Shown here in pieces: positions 26,039 to 35,013 of a stretch of 64,000 bases of DNA. A program made the translations under genes and the position numbers. The DNA lies in assembly GCF_019746665.1 (NCBI RefSeq), contig NZ_JAIERS010000005.1, positions 310,001 to 374,000 on the forward strand, written 5' to 3'. Numbering within the stretch: position 1 is the first letter of the stretch; each line of letters begins with the position of its first letter. This DNA comes from Sphingomonas sp. Its GTDB lineage: Bacteria; Pseudomonadota; Alphaproteobacteria; Sphingomonadales; Sphingomonadaceae. Under the pieces are notes generated by a model. It worked only from the letters and a program-made list of their open reading frames with translations, was not told the DNA's origin and searched no databases.

Positions 26039-27460
26039 ATGGGCATGCGGATCGGGCTGGCGAGCGGGCTGGCCATCGCCTTGGGCCTCGCCGGATGCGC
26101 GACCAGCGACGCCAAGCCGCAATCGAGCGCCAACGCCGCCCCGCCCAAGCAGCCGGGCAAGACCTATAATCACGATCCCTACCCCTCCACCTACAAGCCC
26201 TATCCCGGCGTCCCGACGCTCGTCACCAACGTCACCATTTTCGATGGCGAGGGCGGCAAGATCGATCGCGGGCAAATCCTGTTCGCCGATGGCAAGATCG
26301 TCGCGATCGGTGCGAGCGTTCAGGCCCCCGCCGGCGCGACGGTGATCGACGGCGCGGGCAAGGTGGTGACGCCCGGCATCATCGACATCCACAGCCATCT
26401 GGGGGACTATCCCTCGCCGGGGGTGCAGGCCAATTCGGACGGCAACGAGGCGACCGGCCCGGTCACCGCCGATGTGTGGGCCGAACACAGCGTGTGGCCG
26501 CAAGACCCGGGCTTCAGCCGCGCGCTCGCCAATGGCGGCGTCACGACGCTGCAGGTGCTGCCGGGCTCCGCCAACCTGTTCGGCGGGCGATCGGTGGTGC
26601 TGAAGAACGTCTATGCCCGCACCGTGCAGGGCATGAAGTTCCCCGGCGCCCCCTATGGCCTGAAGATGGCGTGCGGCGAGAACCCGAAGCGCGTCTATGG
26701 CAGCAAGGGCCGCCAGCCTTCGACCCGGATGGGCAATATCGCGGTCGATCGCGCGACCTGGGCGCGCGCGGCCGAGTATAAGCGCCGCTGGGACAAATAT
26801 GAAAAGGATGGCGGCGATCCCCCGTCGCGCGACATCGCGATGGACACGCTGCGCGGCGTGCTCGCCGGCGAAATCCTGGTGCAGAACCACTGCTACCGCG
26901 CCGATGAAATGGGCATCGTGCTCGATATGGCGAAGGAGTTCGGCTACCACGTCTCCGCGTTCCACCACGGGGTGGAGGCGTACAAGATCGCCGATCTGCT
27001 GAAGGCGAACGACACTTGCGCGGCGGTGTGGGCCGATTGGTGGGGCTTCAAGATGGAGTCCTATGACGCGATCAGCGAGAATCTGCCGATCCTGCAGAAC
27101 AGCGGCGCCTGCGCGATGATCCATTCGGACGACGCGAACGGCATCCAGCGCCTTAACCAGGAAGTCGCCAAGGCGCTCGCGGCGGGGCGGCGCGCGGGGT
27201 TCACGATCAGCGACGCGACCGCCTGGACCTGGCTCACCTATAACCCCGCCAAGGCATTGGGCATCGCCGACAAGACCGGGAGCCTCAAGCCCGGCAAGAT
27301 GGCCGATGTGGTGCTGTGGAACGGCAATCCGTTCAGCGTCTATGCCCGCCCCGAAAAGGTGTGGATCGACGGCGCCTTGCTCTACGACATGAACAATCCA
27401 AGGCTGCGGCCCGTGTCCGATTTCGAGCTTGGCCAACCCGGTTCGGGAGACGTGAAATGA
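26039..27460 (+). CDS. Exported amidohydrolase lipoprotein
   Basis: 473 residues with a lipoprotein signal (LAIALGLAGCA; acylated Cys20). Amidohydrolase superfamily of the imidazolonepropionase-like type: VTPGIIDIHSHLGDY supplies the HxH metal pair, QNHCYRADE and SAFHHGVEAY add further ligands, and the catalytic Asp lies in MIHSDDAN. The C-terminal GSLKPGKMADVVLWNGNPF is the usual composite-barrel end. Located in the periplasm or outer membrane. Start ATG 26039 after GGGGG. It overlaps the next amidohydrolase by 4 nt. Confidence 0.88.
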   Translation: MGMRIGLASGLAIALGLAGCATSDAKPQSSANAAPPKQPGKTYNHDPYPSTYKPYPGVPTLVTNVTIFDGEGGKIDRGQILFADGKIVAIGASVQAPAGATVIDGAGKVVTPGIIDIHSHLGDYPSPGVQANSDGNEATGPVTADVWAEHSVWPQDPGFSRALANGGVTTLQVLPGSANLFGGRSVVLKNVYARTVQGMKFPGAPYGLKMACGENPKRVYGSKGRQPSTRMGNIAVDRATWARAAEYKRRWDKYEKDGGDPPSRDIAMDTLRGVLAGEILVQNHCYRADEMGIVLDMAKEFGYHVSAFHHGVEAYKIADLLKANDTCAAVWADWWGFKMESYDAISENLPILQNSGACAMIHSDDANGIQRLNQEVAKALAAGRRAGFTISDATAWTWLTYNPAKALGIADKTGSLKPGKMADVVLWNGNPFSVYARPEKVWIDGALLYDMNNPRLRPVSDFELGQPGSGDVK

Positions 27461-28773
27461 TCCGCTGGCTGATCGGCACCGCGGCGCTCGCGCCCGCCAC
27501 CCTCGTTCTCGCCACCCCTTGCGCCGCGCAGAGCGTCGCGATCACCAACGCCAAGCTGGTGGTGGGTGACGGCTCGGCCCCGGTCGACGGGGCGACCGTC
27601 GTGATCCAGGGCGGCAAGGTCGTCGCCGCCGGCAAGGGTGTCGCCGCGCCAGCGGGGGTGGAGGTGATCGACGCCGGCGGGCGCTATGTGACGCCGGGGA
27701 TCGTCGCCGGCTTCACGCGCATGGGCATCGTCGAGGTCGATGGCGTCGATGAGACCAACGACGCCGCCGCCGGCAATTCCCCGTTCCACGCGGCGATCGA
27801 CGTCGCCCCCGCGATCAACCCCAAGACCAGCGCGATCGCGCTCAACCGCGCCGAGGGGATCACCCGCGCCGTGGTCGCGCCGGCCACGCGCGGCTCGATC
27901 TTCGCGGGGCAGGGGGCGATCATTGATCTCGGCGCCGACGAAAATTCGGTGACGGTGCCGCGCGCCTTCCAGTTCCTGGAATATGGCGAAACCGGCGCGC
28001 AAGTCGCGGGCGGCAGCCGGCCGGCGGCGATGGTCGCCCTGCGTGACGCGCTGAAGGCCGCGCGCGCCTATGCGAAGGCGCCGGGCGCCTATCTCGATCA
28101 GGGGCGCGACGTGCTCGTCAACCGCGCCGACGCCGCCGCGCTCGAGCCGGTGGTGAACGGCCGCGTGCCGCTCCTCGTCCATGTCGAACGCGCGTCGGAC
28201 ATGCGTGCGCTGATCGCGCTCAAGGCCGATTATCCCGCGCTGCGGCTGGTGTTCGTCGGCGCGAGCGAGGGCTGGGTGGTCGCGCGCGAACTCGCCGCCG
28301 CCAAGATTCCGGTACTCGCCTCCGCGCTCAACGATCTGCCCGAAAGCTTCGAGATGCTCGCCGCCACGCAGAGCAATGTCGGGCGGATGAAGGCGGCGGG
28401 CGTGCAGGTCGGGCTCGGCATCATCAACGATAACGATGCCCGCCAGGCGCGGTACGAAAAGCAATATGCTGGCAATCTGGTCGCGCTCACCAAGGTGCCG
28501 GGCGCCAGCGGGCTGAGCTGGGACGCGGCCTTCGCCAGCATCACCGGCGGCGCGGCCGAGGCGATCGGGCTGGGCGGCGAGCTGGGCACGTTGAAGCCCG
28601 GGCGGCGCGGCGATGTGGTGATCTGGTCGGGCGATCCGCTCGAACTCGATAGCGCGGCCGAAAGCGTGTTCATCGACGGCGTCAAGCAACCGCTTGGCAC
28701 CCGCCAGGCGGAACTGCTGAAACGCTATCGCCAGCCGCAAGAAGGGGCGCTACCAAAGGCTTACGAGCGCTGA
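27457..28773 (+). CDS. Exported amidohydrolase-like protein lacking the HxH metal motif
   Basis: 438 residues from ATG 27457, which overlaps the previous stop (ATGA). Signal peptide MIRWLIGTAALAPATLVLAT. The composite barrel is recognisable at both ends (ITNAKLVVGDGSAPVDGATV; GTLKPGRRGDVVIWSGDPLEL). However, after VTPGIV the expected DxHxH reads AGFTRMG, so the first metal pair is missing and other histidines are sparse. It may be a structural partner of the preceding enzyme. Tandem pairs like this are common in proteobacteria. Confidence 0.82.
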   Translation: MIRWLIGTAALAPATLVLATPCAAQSVAITNAKLVVGDGSAPVDGATVVIQGGKVVAAGKGVAAPAGVEVIDAGGRYVTPGIVAGFTRMGIVEVDGVDETNDAAAGNSPFHAAIDVAPAINPKTSAIALNRAEGITRAVVAPATRGSIFAGQGAIIDLGADENSVTVPRAFQFLEYGETGAQVAGGSRPAAMVALRDALKAARAYAKAPGAYLDQGRDVLVNRADAAALEPVVNGRVPLLVHVERASDMRALIALKADYPALRLVFVGASEGWVVARELAAAKIPVLASALNDLPESFEMLAATQSNVGRMKAAGVQVGLGIINDNDARQARYEKQYAGNLVALTKVPGASGLSWDAAFASITGGAAEAIGLGGELGTLKPGRRGDVVIWSGDPLELDSAAESVFIDGVKQPLGTRQAELLKRYRQPQEGALPKAYER

Positions 28774-28807
28774 GGGGAGTCGGTCGCTCGGGTAGGAGCG
28801 GCAAGTA

Positions 28808-30274
28808 ATGCGGTTTGGCGGGAAAGTAACGGCGGCGCTCGTCGCGCTGTCGCTTGTTTCGGGGTGCGGTTCGGATAGCGGTGGGAGCGGGGGCAGCACC
28901 ACGACCACCACGACCACCGGCACCACCACCGGCGGCACGACGACGACCACGACCACCGGCTGCACCGTGCGCGAGCGCCAGGATTGGGTGCTCGCCCAGC
29001 TGCGCGAATGGTATCTGTTCCCGGAAACATTGCCCGCCAGCCCCAATCCGGCGGCGTTCAGCAATGTCAGCGATTTCCTCGATTCCCTCACCGCCACCGC
29101 GCGAAGCCAGCGGCGCGACCGCTTCTTCACCTACATCACCTCGATCGCGCAGGAGAATGCGCTGATCAATTCGGGCGCCAGCGCGGGCTTCGGCTTCCGC
29201 CTGACGCTCGATGCCGCCAACCGGCTGCTCGTCGCCGAATCGTTCGAGGGCGCGCCCGCGCTCACCGCCGGCATCGATCGCGGCGCCGAGATCGTCGGCA
29301 TCGGCACCTCGACCTCGACCGTGCAGACCGTGTCGAGCCTGATCGCGGCGGGCGGCACCCAGGCGCTGAACGATGCGCTCGGCCCCAACACCGCCGGCAC
29401 GCTCCGGGTGCTGCGGGTGCGCGACGCGAGCGGCCAGCGCGATATCGCGGTGACCAAGAGCGACTTCAGCCTGATTCCGGTCTCGCCGCGTTATGGCGGG
29501 CTGATCCTGAACAATAACGGCCAGCAATATGGCTATCTCAACCTGCGCACGTTCATCGTCAGCACCGCCAGCCAGCAGTTGCGCGACGCGATCGCCCGTT
29601 TTCGGGCGGCCGGCATCACCAACGTGATCGTCGATCTGCGCTACAATGGCGGGGGGCTGGTGAGCGTTGGCGAGCTGCTGGGCGACTTGCTCGGGGGGAA
29701 CCGCTCGACCTCCGATGTGCAGGGCTACACCGTGTTCCGCCCCGAAAAAGCGTCAAACAACACCCAGCGCAATTTCCAGCCGCAGCCCGAATCGGTGTCG
29801 CCAACGCGGCTCGCCTTCATCACCACCGGCAGCACCGCCTCGGCGAGCGAAGAGGTGATCAACGCGATGATCCCTTACTTCGGCAATCGCCTGGCGCTGG
29901 TGGGGAGCAACACCTTCGGCAAGCCGGTCGGGCAGATCGCGCTCGATCGCGCGGCGTGTGACGATCGGTTGCGGGTGGTCGCCTTCCAATCGCAGAACTC
30001 GGCGCGCTCGGGCGATTATTATGACGGGCTGGCGAGCAAGGTGGCGGTCAGCTGCCAGGCGCGCGACGATCTGAGCACGCCACTCGGCAATCCGCTGGAA
30101 GCTTCGATCCTGGCCGCGATCGGCACGTTCAATGGGCAAAGCTGCACCGCGATCACCGCGAGCGCCGGCACCGCGACGCCGCAATCGGCGAGCGCGACGC
30201 TGTTCCCCGAGAACCAGCTGCTCCAACCCGACCAGCCGAGCCCCGCGCAGCGGGAGGTGCCGGGGCTTTACTGA
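28808..30274 (+). CDS. S41 family peptidase lipoprotein (C-terminal processing protease-like)
   Basis: 488 residues. Lipoprotein signal with lipobox VSGC, a Ser/Gly then Thr/Gly low-complexity linker (residues about 21-50), a helical N-domain, a degenerate PDZ region, and a tail-specific protease fold. The nucleophile is in ITTGSTASASEEVINAMIPY, preceded by VIVDLRYNGGGLVSVGELL. A periplasmic serine protease of Tsp/CtpA type. It follows the amidohydrolase pair by 34 nt, possibly forming a peptide-degradation group. Confidence 0.9.
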   Translation: MRFGGKVTAALVALSLVSGCGSDSGGSGGSTTTTTTTGTTTGGTTTTTTTGCTVRERQDWVLAQLREWYLFPETLPASPNPAAFSNVSDFLDSLTATARSQRRDRFFTYITSIAQENALINSGASAGFGFRLTLDAANRLLVAESFEGAPALTAGIDRGAEIVGIGTSTSTVQTVSSLIAAGGTQALNDALGPNTAGTLRVLRVRDASGQRDIAVTKSDFSLIPVSPRYGGLILNNNGQQYGYLNLRTFIVSTASQQLRDAIARFRAAGITNVIVDLRYNGGGLVSVGELLGDLLGGNRSTSDVQGYTVFRPEKASNNTQRNFQPQPESVSPTRLAFITTGSTASASEEVINAMIPYFGNRLALVGSNTFGKPVGQIALDRAACDDRLRVVAFQSQNSARSGDYYDGLASKVAVSCQARDDLSTPLGNPLEASILAAIGTFNGQSCTAITASAGTATPQSASATLFPENQLLQPDQPSPAQREVPGLY

Positions 30275-30292
30275 GCCCCGGCTCCGCGCGGT

Positions 30293-30799
30293 TCACAGGA
30301 GATCATAATACCAGCCGATCACCGATTTTTCGTGCGCGCGCCACGGCGTGGGCGGTGTCTCCTGCACGGCGTCGCCCTGTGCCGAATTACCAACCGAGCA
30401 ATGCACGACCGCGTCCACGCCGGCGATGCCCGCAGCGCCGTTGGTTTGCGTAACGATCCCGATATGGCCTTGGCGAAGCCGGTTCTGGGTATCGCGATAA
30501 TCGGGATAGACCAGGATCGCGCCGGGGCGCGGCGCGGTCAGCTGATCGAAATAGCCAACTGACTTGATCACGTCCTGATACACGGCGGTGGTTTCGAACC
30601 AGCCGCCATTCACTTGCTTGTAAAGCGGATGATCGACCTTGCGCGAAATCTTCAGGCACCATGAGATAAATCCGGAGCAATCGGTCGCCGCGCTTTCCGG
30701 CCATTCGCCGCGACGATCGGGGACGACGCCAGGCGATTTATAGACCGTTTTCTTGCCAGTCGCCGACAAAGCGCGTGTCACTAGATATTCAGCGTCCAT
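30293..30799 (-). CDS. NlpC/P60-like cysteine hydrolase
   Basis: 168 residues from ATG 30799 (GGAGG 5 nt upstream). A TDCSGFISWCLK motif (Cys41), GHIGIVTQ (His112) and VVHCS (His133) match the Cys-His-polar triad layout of NlpC/P60/CHAP hydrolases that cut peptidoglycan peptides. No signal peptide is seen. Its GC content is visibly lower than neighbours, as is the 140-nt upstream region, suggesting later acquisition. Function inferred from motif only. Confidence 0.65.
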   Translation of the reverse strand: MDAEYLVTRALSATGKKTVYKSPGVVPDRRGEWPESAATDCSGFISWCLKISRKVDHPLYKQVNGGWFETTAVYQDVIKSVGYFDQLTAPRPGAILVYPDYRDTQNRLRQGHIGIVTQTNGAAGIAGVDAVVHCSVGNSAQGDAVQETPPTPWRAHEKSVIGWYYDLL

Positions 30800-30942
30800 C
30801 GCTGCCTCCACCAATATAGATGGTCCAATATCCTTGGGACGCGATGATTATAGCGCAAATCGGGATGAATTGCAGGCGCGTAAAGCGCCCGCGATAACTC
30901 CGCTCGCCAAAAAGGTGCCGATGTACAACTAGCCGGCGGGCA

Positions 30943-32442
30943 TCACCCCATCGCCGCGATCTGCGCGAAGAAGTCGATGAAGCCCAGGGTCGCGCCGTCG
31001 AAGCCGAGCACCTTGGGGTTGCTGCTGTCGATCAGCAGATATTCGTCGGGCGCGTGGGCGCCATTGCCGTGCCCGAACCCGAACTGCCCCGCCGCGAGCG
31101 AAATCGGCGCCGAGGTGAAGACATAGCCCGGCCACGATCCCGCCAGCCGGGGATAAACCGAGGTCTTCACCCCGGCGCGCGCGTAAGTCGCGAGTTCGGC
31201 CTTGATCAGCGGCGAATTCTCGTCGGTTTCCGTCGGGTCGTAACCGCCGGTCACCTTCACCTCGATGTCGCCGAAACCGTGCTTCGCCAGATGCGCCTTC
31301 AACTTGGCCACGCAATCGTCGTGCGTCTGGTTCGGCACCAGCCGGAAATCGAGCTTGGCGACCGCGCGGCTCGGCAGGATGGTCTTGCCGCCGGGGCCGG
31401 TATAGCCCGCGACCAGCCCCTCGATGTTCACCGTCGGCTGCGCGGCGAGGCGTTCGAGCGTCTCGCGCAACGGCGCATCGCCGATGAAGTGCTGCACCCC
31501 CATTTGCCGTTTCATCACCGCCTCGTCGCGCTTGGCGGCACTGTCGGCGATCAGCGCCTTTTCGCGCGGGGTGAGCGGGCGGACGCGATCGAACCAGCCG
31601 TCGATCACCGGCATGTTGCCATCGGCGGTGACGAGCGTCTGGAGCGCTTCGACCAGATGCCAGGCGGGGCTGTCGACCACCGCCTTCATCGAGGAGTGGA
31701 GATCCTTGGCCGGCCCGCGCCCCCAGCGCTCGCCGGTCGCGATCAGTTCGCACTCGATGATGCCCTTGGCGCCCAGATTGATTTCGGCGGCGCCGTCGCC
31801 GGGAGCTTGCCAGGCGCTCGGGATCACCACCCCGACGCTCTTCCTGAGCGCGGCGGCGATGTCGGGCCGGCGGACGATCTGCGGGAAGTGCGGCGAGCCG
31901 ATCTCCTCCTCGCCCTCGCACACCAGCACCAGGTTGACCGGCGGCTTGCGCCCAGCGGCTTTGTAAGCGGCGAGCGCGGCGAGCACGACCGACTCCGGCC
32001 CTTTCTGGTTCACCGCCCCGCGCCCGATCAGCACCTTGCCCAAGCCAGCGCGCTCGACGATCCGGCCTTCGAGCGGGGGCGCGGACCATTCGGCGGGATC
32101 GAACTGCTTCACATCATACATGAAATACAGGCCGAGCGTTTTCTTGGCGCCGTTGTCCATCGTCGCGAACACGCCGGGCACGCCATCGGTCGGCACGATC
32201 TCGACCTTCTGGAAGCCCGCCTCGCGCGCCAGCTCGGCCATGTAAGCGGCGCCTTCCTTCACGTTGCGCCCTTCGGCGGCGATGGTGGGGAGGGCGATCC
32301 AGTCGCGCAGGCGCTTGATCGCCGCGTCATGGCCGGCGGCGACCGCCTTGGCGAGCGCCTCGTCCTGCGCGGCGAGCGCCGCGCCCGGCACCGCGAAGGT
32401 CGCGCCGAGCGCCGCCAGTTTGAGCATTTCGCGCCGATCCAT
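30943..32442 (-). CDS. Exported M20 family hydrolase with altered metal site
   Basis: 499 residues from ATG 32442 (GGGGAG 9 nt upstream). The N terminus MDRREMLKLAALGATFAVPGAALAA resembles a Tat or Sec signal. The M20/M25/M40 fold is clear, with EGEEEIGSPHF and a late GHGNGAHAPDEY. Two ligands differ from the dipeptidase consensus: GHYDV reads FMYDV (Met108) and the bridging Asp in RGATDDKG is Asn145 (RGAVNQKG). It may be a distinct subfamily rather than a dead enzyme. Confidence 0.85.
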   Translation of the reverse strand: MDRREMLKLAALGATFAVPGAALAAQDEALAKAVAAGHDAAIKRLRDWIALPTIAAEGRNVKEGAAYMAELAREAGFQKVEIVPTDGVPGVFATMDNGAKKTLGLYFMYDVKQFDPAEWSAPPLEGRIVERAGLGKVLIGRGAVNQKGPESVVLAALAAYKAAGRKPPVNLVLVCEGEEEIGSPHFPQIVRRPDIAAALRKSVGVVIPSAWQAPGDGAAEINLGAKGIIECELIATGERWGRGPAKDLHSSMKAVVDSPAWHLVEALQTLVTADGNMPVIDGWFDRVRPLTPREKALIADSAAKRDEAVMKRQMGVQHFIGDAPLRETLERLAAQPTVNIEGLVAGYTGPGGKTILPSRAVAKLDFRLVPNQTHDDCVAKLKAHLAKHGFGDIEVKVTGGYDPTETDENSPLIKAELATYARAGVKTSVYPRLAGSWPGYVFTSAPISLAAGQFGFGHGNGAHAPDEYLLIDSSNPKVLGFDGATLGFIDFFAQIAAMG

Positions 32443-32557
32443 AGCCTGTCTCCCCGTTTGTTTGGCGTCGATCATGCCCGGTTGGCGCGGGGAGGCAAGG
32501 GGGCGTGGAACCACGGCTTCAGGGCGGGATGACGGAGAACAGCACACATCTCCTGAT

Positions 32558-32590
32558 CGTCACCCCGGGGCTTGACCCGGGGTCTCGCTT
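32558..32590 (-). repeat. Palindromic element, left copy bracketing GIY-YIG gene
   Basis: CGTCACCCCGGGGCTTGACC followed by CGGGGTCTCGCTT. Its reverse complement (AAGCGAGACCCCGGG...) matches the element at 32904-32936, so the two copies face each other across the GIY-YIG frame. The same element type forms the pair at 24267-24349. Confidence 0.85.
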
Positions 32591-32607
32591 ACCCTTCCAT
32601 CTCGCCG

Positions 32608-32901
32608 ATGGAGGAGCAAGGCGGCTGGGTTTATATCATGGCTGATCGCTACCGGGGCACCATGTATGTCGGTGTAACCCCTGATTTGGCCGCGCGTGTT
32701 GATCAACATCGGCGCGGGGATGGTTCGGATTTCTGCCGTCGCTACGAGATTGATCGGTTGGTCTAGGCCGACCGGGCGCCGTCGATCGTTGACGCCATCG
32801 CCCACGAGAAGCGGCTGAAGCGTTGGCGACGCGGGTGGAAGTTCGCGTTGATCGAGCGAGCCAACCCTGCGTGGCAGGATCTGTTTGAGCTTTTGGCGTA
32901 G
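32608..32901 (+). pseudogene. GIY-YIG nuclease gene interrupted by an amber codon
   Basis: From ATG 32608 the frame encodes MEEQGGWVYIMADRYRGTMY and continues to a TAG at 32764-32766. The same frame then stays open for 44 more codons (ADRAPSIVDAIAHEKRLKRW, then WKFALIERANPAWQDLFEL) to TAG 32899-32901. The two halves together make a normal 97-residue GIY-YIG protein of the UPF0213 type: WVYIM and TMYVGVT are the GIY/YIG strands and the HEKRLK glutamate is catalytic. The stop falls after RLV, where the family usually has Tyr, so a single TAC/TAT to TAG change explains it. Inactive unless read through. Confidence 0.85.
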
Positions 32902-32903
32902 GA

Positions 32904-32936
32904 AAGCGGGACCCCGGCTCAAGGCCGGGGTGACGG
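32904..32936 (+). repeat. Palindromic element, right copy bracketing GIY-YIG gene
   Basis: AAGCGGGACCCCGGCTCAAG then GCCGGGGTGACGG. An inverted copy of 32558-32590. It begins 3 nt after the end of the GIY-YIG frame. Confidence 0.85.
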
Positions 32937-33016
32937 CCAAGGGGTCACTCAATCACTCGTCCCGACTGAGTGACCCGGACCCAGCGGCCATTGGCGGGTG
33001 GCGCCGGGGCCTCGCA

Positions 33017-33045
33017 TTGACTTCCGCACCCCCGCCCCCTATCTG
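33017..33045 (+). promoter_or_regulatory. Sigma-70-like promoter of the RhlE helicase gene
   Basis: TTGACT (33017-33022), 17 nt, TATCTG (33040-33045). Transcription from here would give a leader of about 155 nt that is rich in GC hairpins before the helicase start at 33208. Long structured leaders are usual for cold-induced DEAD-box helicase mRNAs. No gene was seen between 32937 and 33207. Confidence 0.5.
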
Positions 33046-33207
33046 CGCCGGCGTCGCGGGCTTTTTGCTGCGCTGCGTGATCGGGCGGATAAGCCGCCCC
33101 GGCGCGCCTGCCGACACTTTATGCTTCCCAAATCACGCGGGGGGTTCACCCCGTCGCCGCGCCCGGCATCCGGGCGCGTTGGCGCTTGTTTTTTGAGGAA
33201 GTTTTCA

Positions 33208-34947
33208 ATGTCTTTCGCAACCCTCGGCCTCGCCGAGCCGCTCGTGCGCGCGCTCGCGGCGAAGAATTATGCCGAGCCCACCCCCATCCAGGCGCAGTCG
33301 ATCCCGGCGCTGCTCGAAGGTCGCGATCTGCTCGGCATCGCGCAGACCGGCACCGGCAAGACCGCCGCGTTCATGCTGCCCTCGATCCAGCGCCTGGTCG
33401 AAGCCAAGGGCGTACGCCGCCCGCGCAGCTGCCGGATGCTGGTGCTTGCCCCCACCCGCGAGCTCGCCGGCCAGATCGCGCAGAGCGCGCGCGATTATGC
33501 GCGCTTCTCCAAGCTTTCGATCCAAACGGTGTTCGGCGGCACCTCGATTGGGCGCGACCGGGCGAACATGGCGCCGGGCGTCGACATTCTGGTCGCCACC
33601 CCGGGCCGCTTGCTCGATCTGGTCGATCAGGCGGCGATCAACCTCGGTAACATCGAGATTCTAGTGCTCGATGAGGCCGACCAGATGCTCGATCTGGGCT
33701 TCATCCATGCGCTGCGCCGCATCGTTCAGCTCGTGCCGCGCGACCGCCAGACCCTGTTCTTCTCGGCGACCATGCCCAAGTCGATCCGCGAGCTGGCCGA
33801 TAAGTTCCTGAGCGATCCGGCGACGGTTTCGGTGACCCCGGTCGCGACCACGGCGGAGCGCGTCGAGCAGGAAGTGATTTTCGTCCAGCAGGCGGAGAAG
33901 CAGGCGCTGCTCACCATCGTGTTGCGCGATCCGCAAGTGGAGCGCGCGATCGTCTTCACCCGTACCAAGCATGGCGCCGATCGCGTCGTGAAGCTGCTGG
34001 CGGCGAACGGCGTCGCCTCGAACGCGATCCACGGCAACAAGAGCCAGGCGCAGCGCGAGCGGGCGCTCGGCGATTTCAAGTCGGGCCGGGTGAAGGTGCT
34101 GATCGCGACCGACATCGCCGCGCGGGGCATCGACATTTCAGGGATCTCGCACGTCGTCAATTTCGAGCTGCCGAACGTCGCTGAACAATATGTCCACCGC
34201 ATCGGCCGCACCGCGCGCGCCGGGGCGAGCGGGCTCGCGGTGAGCTTCTGCGCCGAGGACGAGCGCAGCTATCTGCGCGACATCGAGAAGCTGACCCGCC
34301 AGCGCGTGCCGGTGCGGCCGCTGCCCGAGAATTTCATCGCCGAATCCAATGCCTTGAAGGCGGAGCGCGCCAAGGTGATCGGCAAGGAGCCGATCCGCGA
34401 GGATCGTCCGCGCCGCGAAGGTCCGCGCCCGCCGCGCGCGACGCATCAGGCGCGCCCGACGCATGGACGTCCGGCCCAGGGCGGGCGCGGTCGGCCCGGT
34501 TTCGGGGACGAGGCCCGTGGCGGCGAGGTGCGCGCGCCGATGCGCCCCCGGCCCGAGCCGCGCTTCGACGATCGCGCCCCCGCCGGCGCGCGTCCCGACT
34601 ATCGCGGTGACGATCGCAGCCCCGCCCGTGCCCGCCCGGACCATCGGGGGGACGACCGCGGCCCCGCCCGTGCCCGCCCCGAACATCGCGGGGATGATCG
34701 CGGCCCCGCCCGGGCACGCCCGGACTATCGCGCCGACGATCGCGGCCCGGCGCGTCCGCGTCCCGAGCATCGCGGCGACGATCGCGGCCCCGCCCGCCCG
34801 CGCGGCGAGCAACGCTTCGAGGGGCCGCGCGGCCGTCCGCACGGCGCCGGCGCGCCCGGTGGCGATCGCAACCGCCCGCAGCCCGGTGGCGGCCGCCCCG
34901 GCGGTCGCGGCCCGCGCCGCCCGGCACGTGCCGAGGCGCGCGGCTAA
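33208..34947 (+). CDS. rhlE: DEAD-box RNA helicase, RhlE type
   Basis: 579 residues from ATG 33208 (GAGGAA 8 nt upstream; homology starts at MSFATLGL). ATP-dependent RNA unwinding in the cytoplasm. Q motif PTPIQAQSIP, motif I AQTGTGKT, DEAD in VLDEADQMLD, SAT in FFSATMPK and motif VI HRIGRTARAG are present. Residues after about 390 form a long basic Arg/Gly/Pro tail containing five copies of a 14-residue repeat and a Gly-Arg end, which likely binds RNA non-specifically. Confidence 0.93.
   Translation: MSFATLGLAEPLVRALAAKNYAEPTPIQAQSIPALLEGRDLLGIAQTGTGKTAAFMLPSIQRLVEAKGVRRPRSCRMLVLAPTRELAGQIAQSARDYARFSKLSIQTVFGGTSIGRDRANMAPGVDILVATPGRLLDLVDQAAINLGNIEILVLDEADQMLDLGFIHALRRIVQLVPRDRQTLFFSATMPKSIRELADKFLSDPATVSVTPVATTAERVEQEVIFVQQAEKQALLTIVLRDPQVERAIVFTRTKHGADRVVKLLAANGVASNAIHGNKSQAQRERALGDFKSGRVKVLIATDIAARGIDISGISHVVNFELPNVAEQYVHRIGRTARAGASGLAVSFCAEDERSYLRDIEKLTRQRVPVRPLPENFIAESNALKAERAKVIGKEPIREDRPRREGPRPPRATHQARPTHGRPAQGGRGRPGFGDEARGGEVRAPMRPRPEPRFDDRAPAGARPDYRGDDRSPARARPDHRGDDRGPARARPEHRGDDRGPARARPDYRADDRGPARPRPEHRGDDRGPARPRGEQRFEGPRGRPHGAGAPGGDRNRPQPGGGRPGGRGPRRPARAEARG
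34603..34812 (+). repeat. Five tandem 42-nt repeats inside the RhlE C-terminal tail
   Basis: Each unit encodes RGDDRGPARARPEH or a close variant (positions 6, 10 and 13-14 vary). The units are in frame, so slippage would change tail length without disrupting the protein. Confidence 0.9.
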
Positions 34948-35013
34948 GCCATAGCATCCTGATCAAGAAGTTTGGGGCCCTGGCGCAAGCTGGGGCCTCA
35001 TGCTTTTGGACCC

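Noticed and set aside
31054..32532. 492-codon plus-strand open frame
   Set aside because: Antisense to the M20 hydrolase; Arg/His/Gly-rich with no family features.
34603..34812. Possible CRISPR-like direct repeats
   Set aside because: Repeats are contiguous, in frame with the RhlE gene and encode a regular peptide repeat; no spacers.
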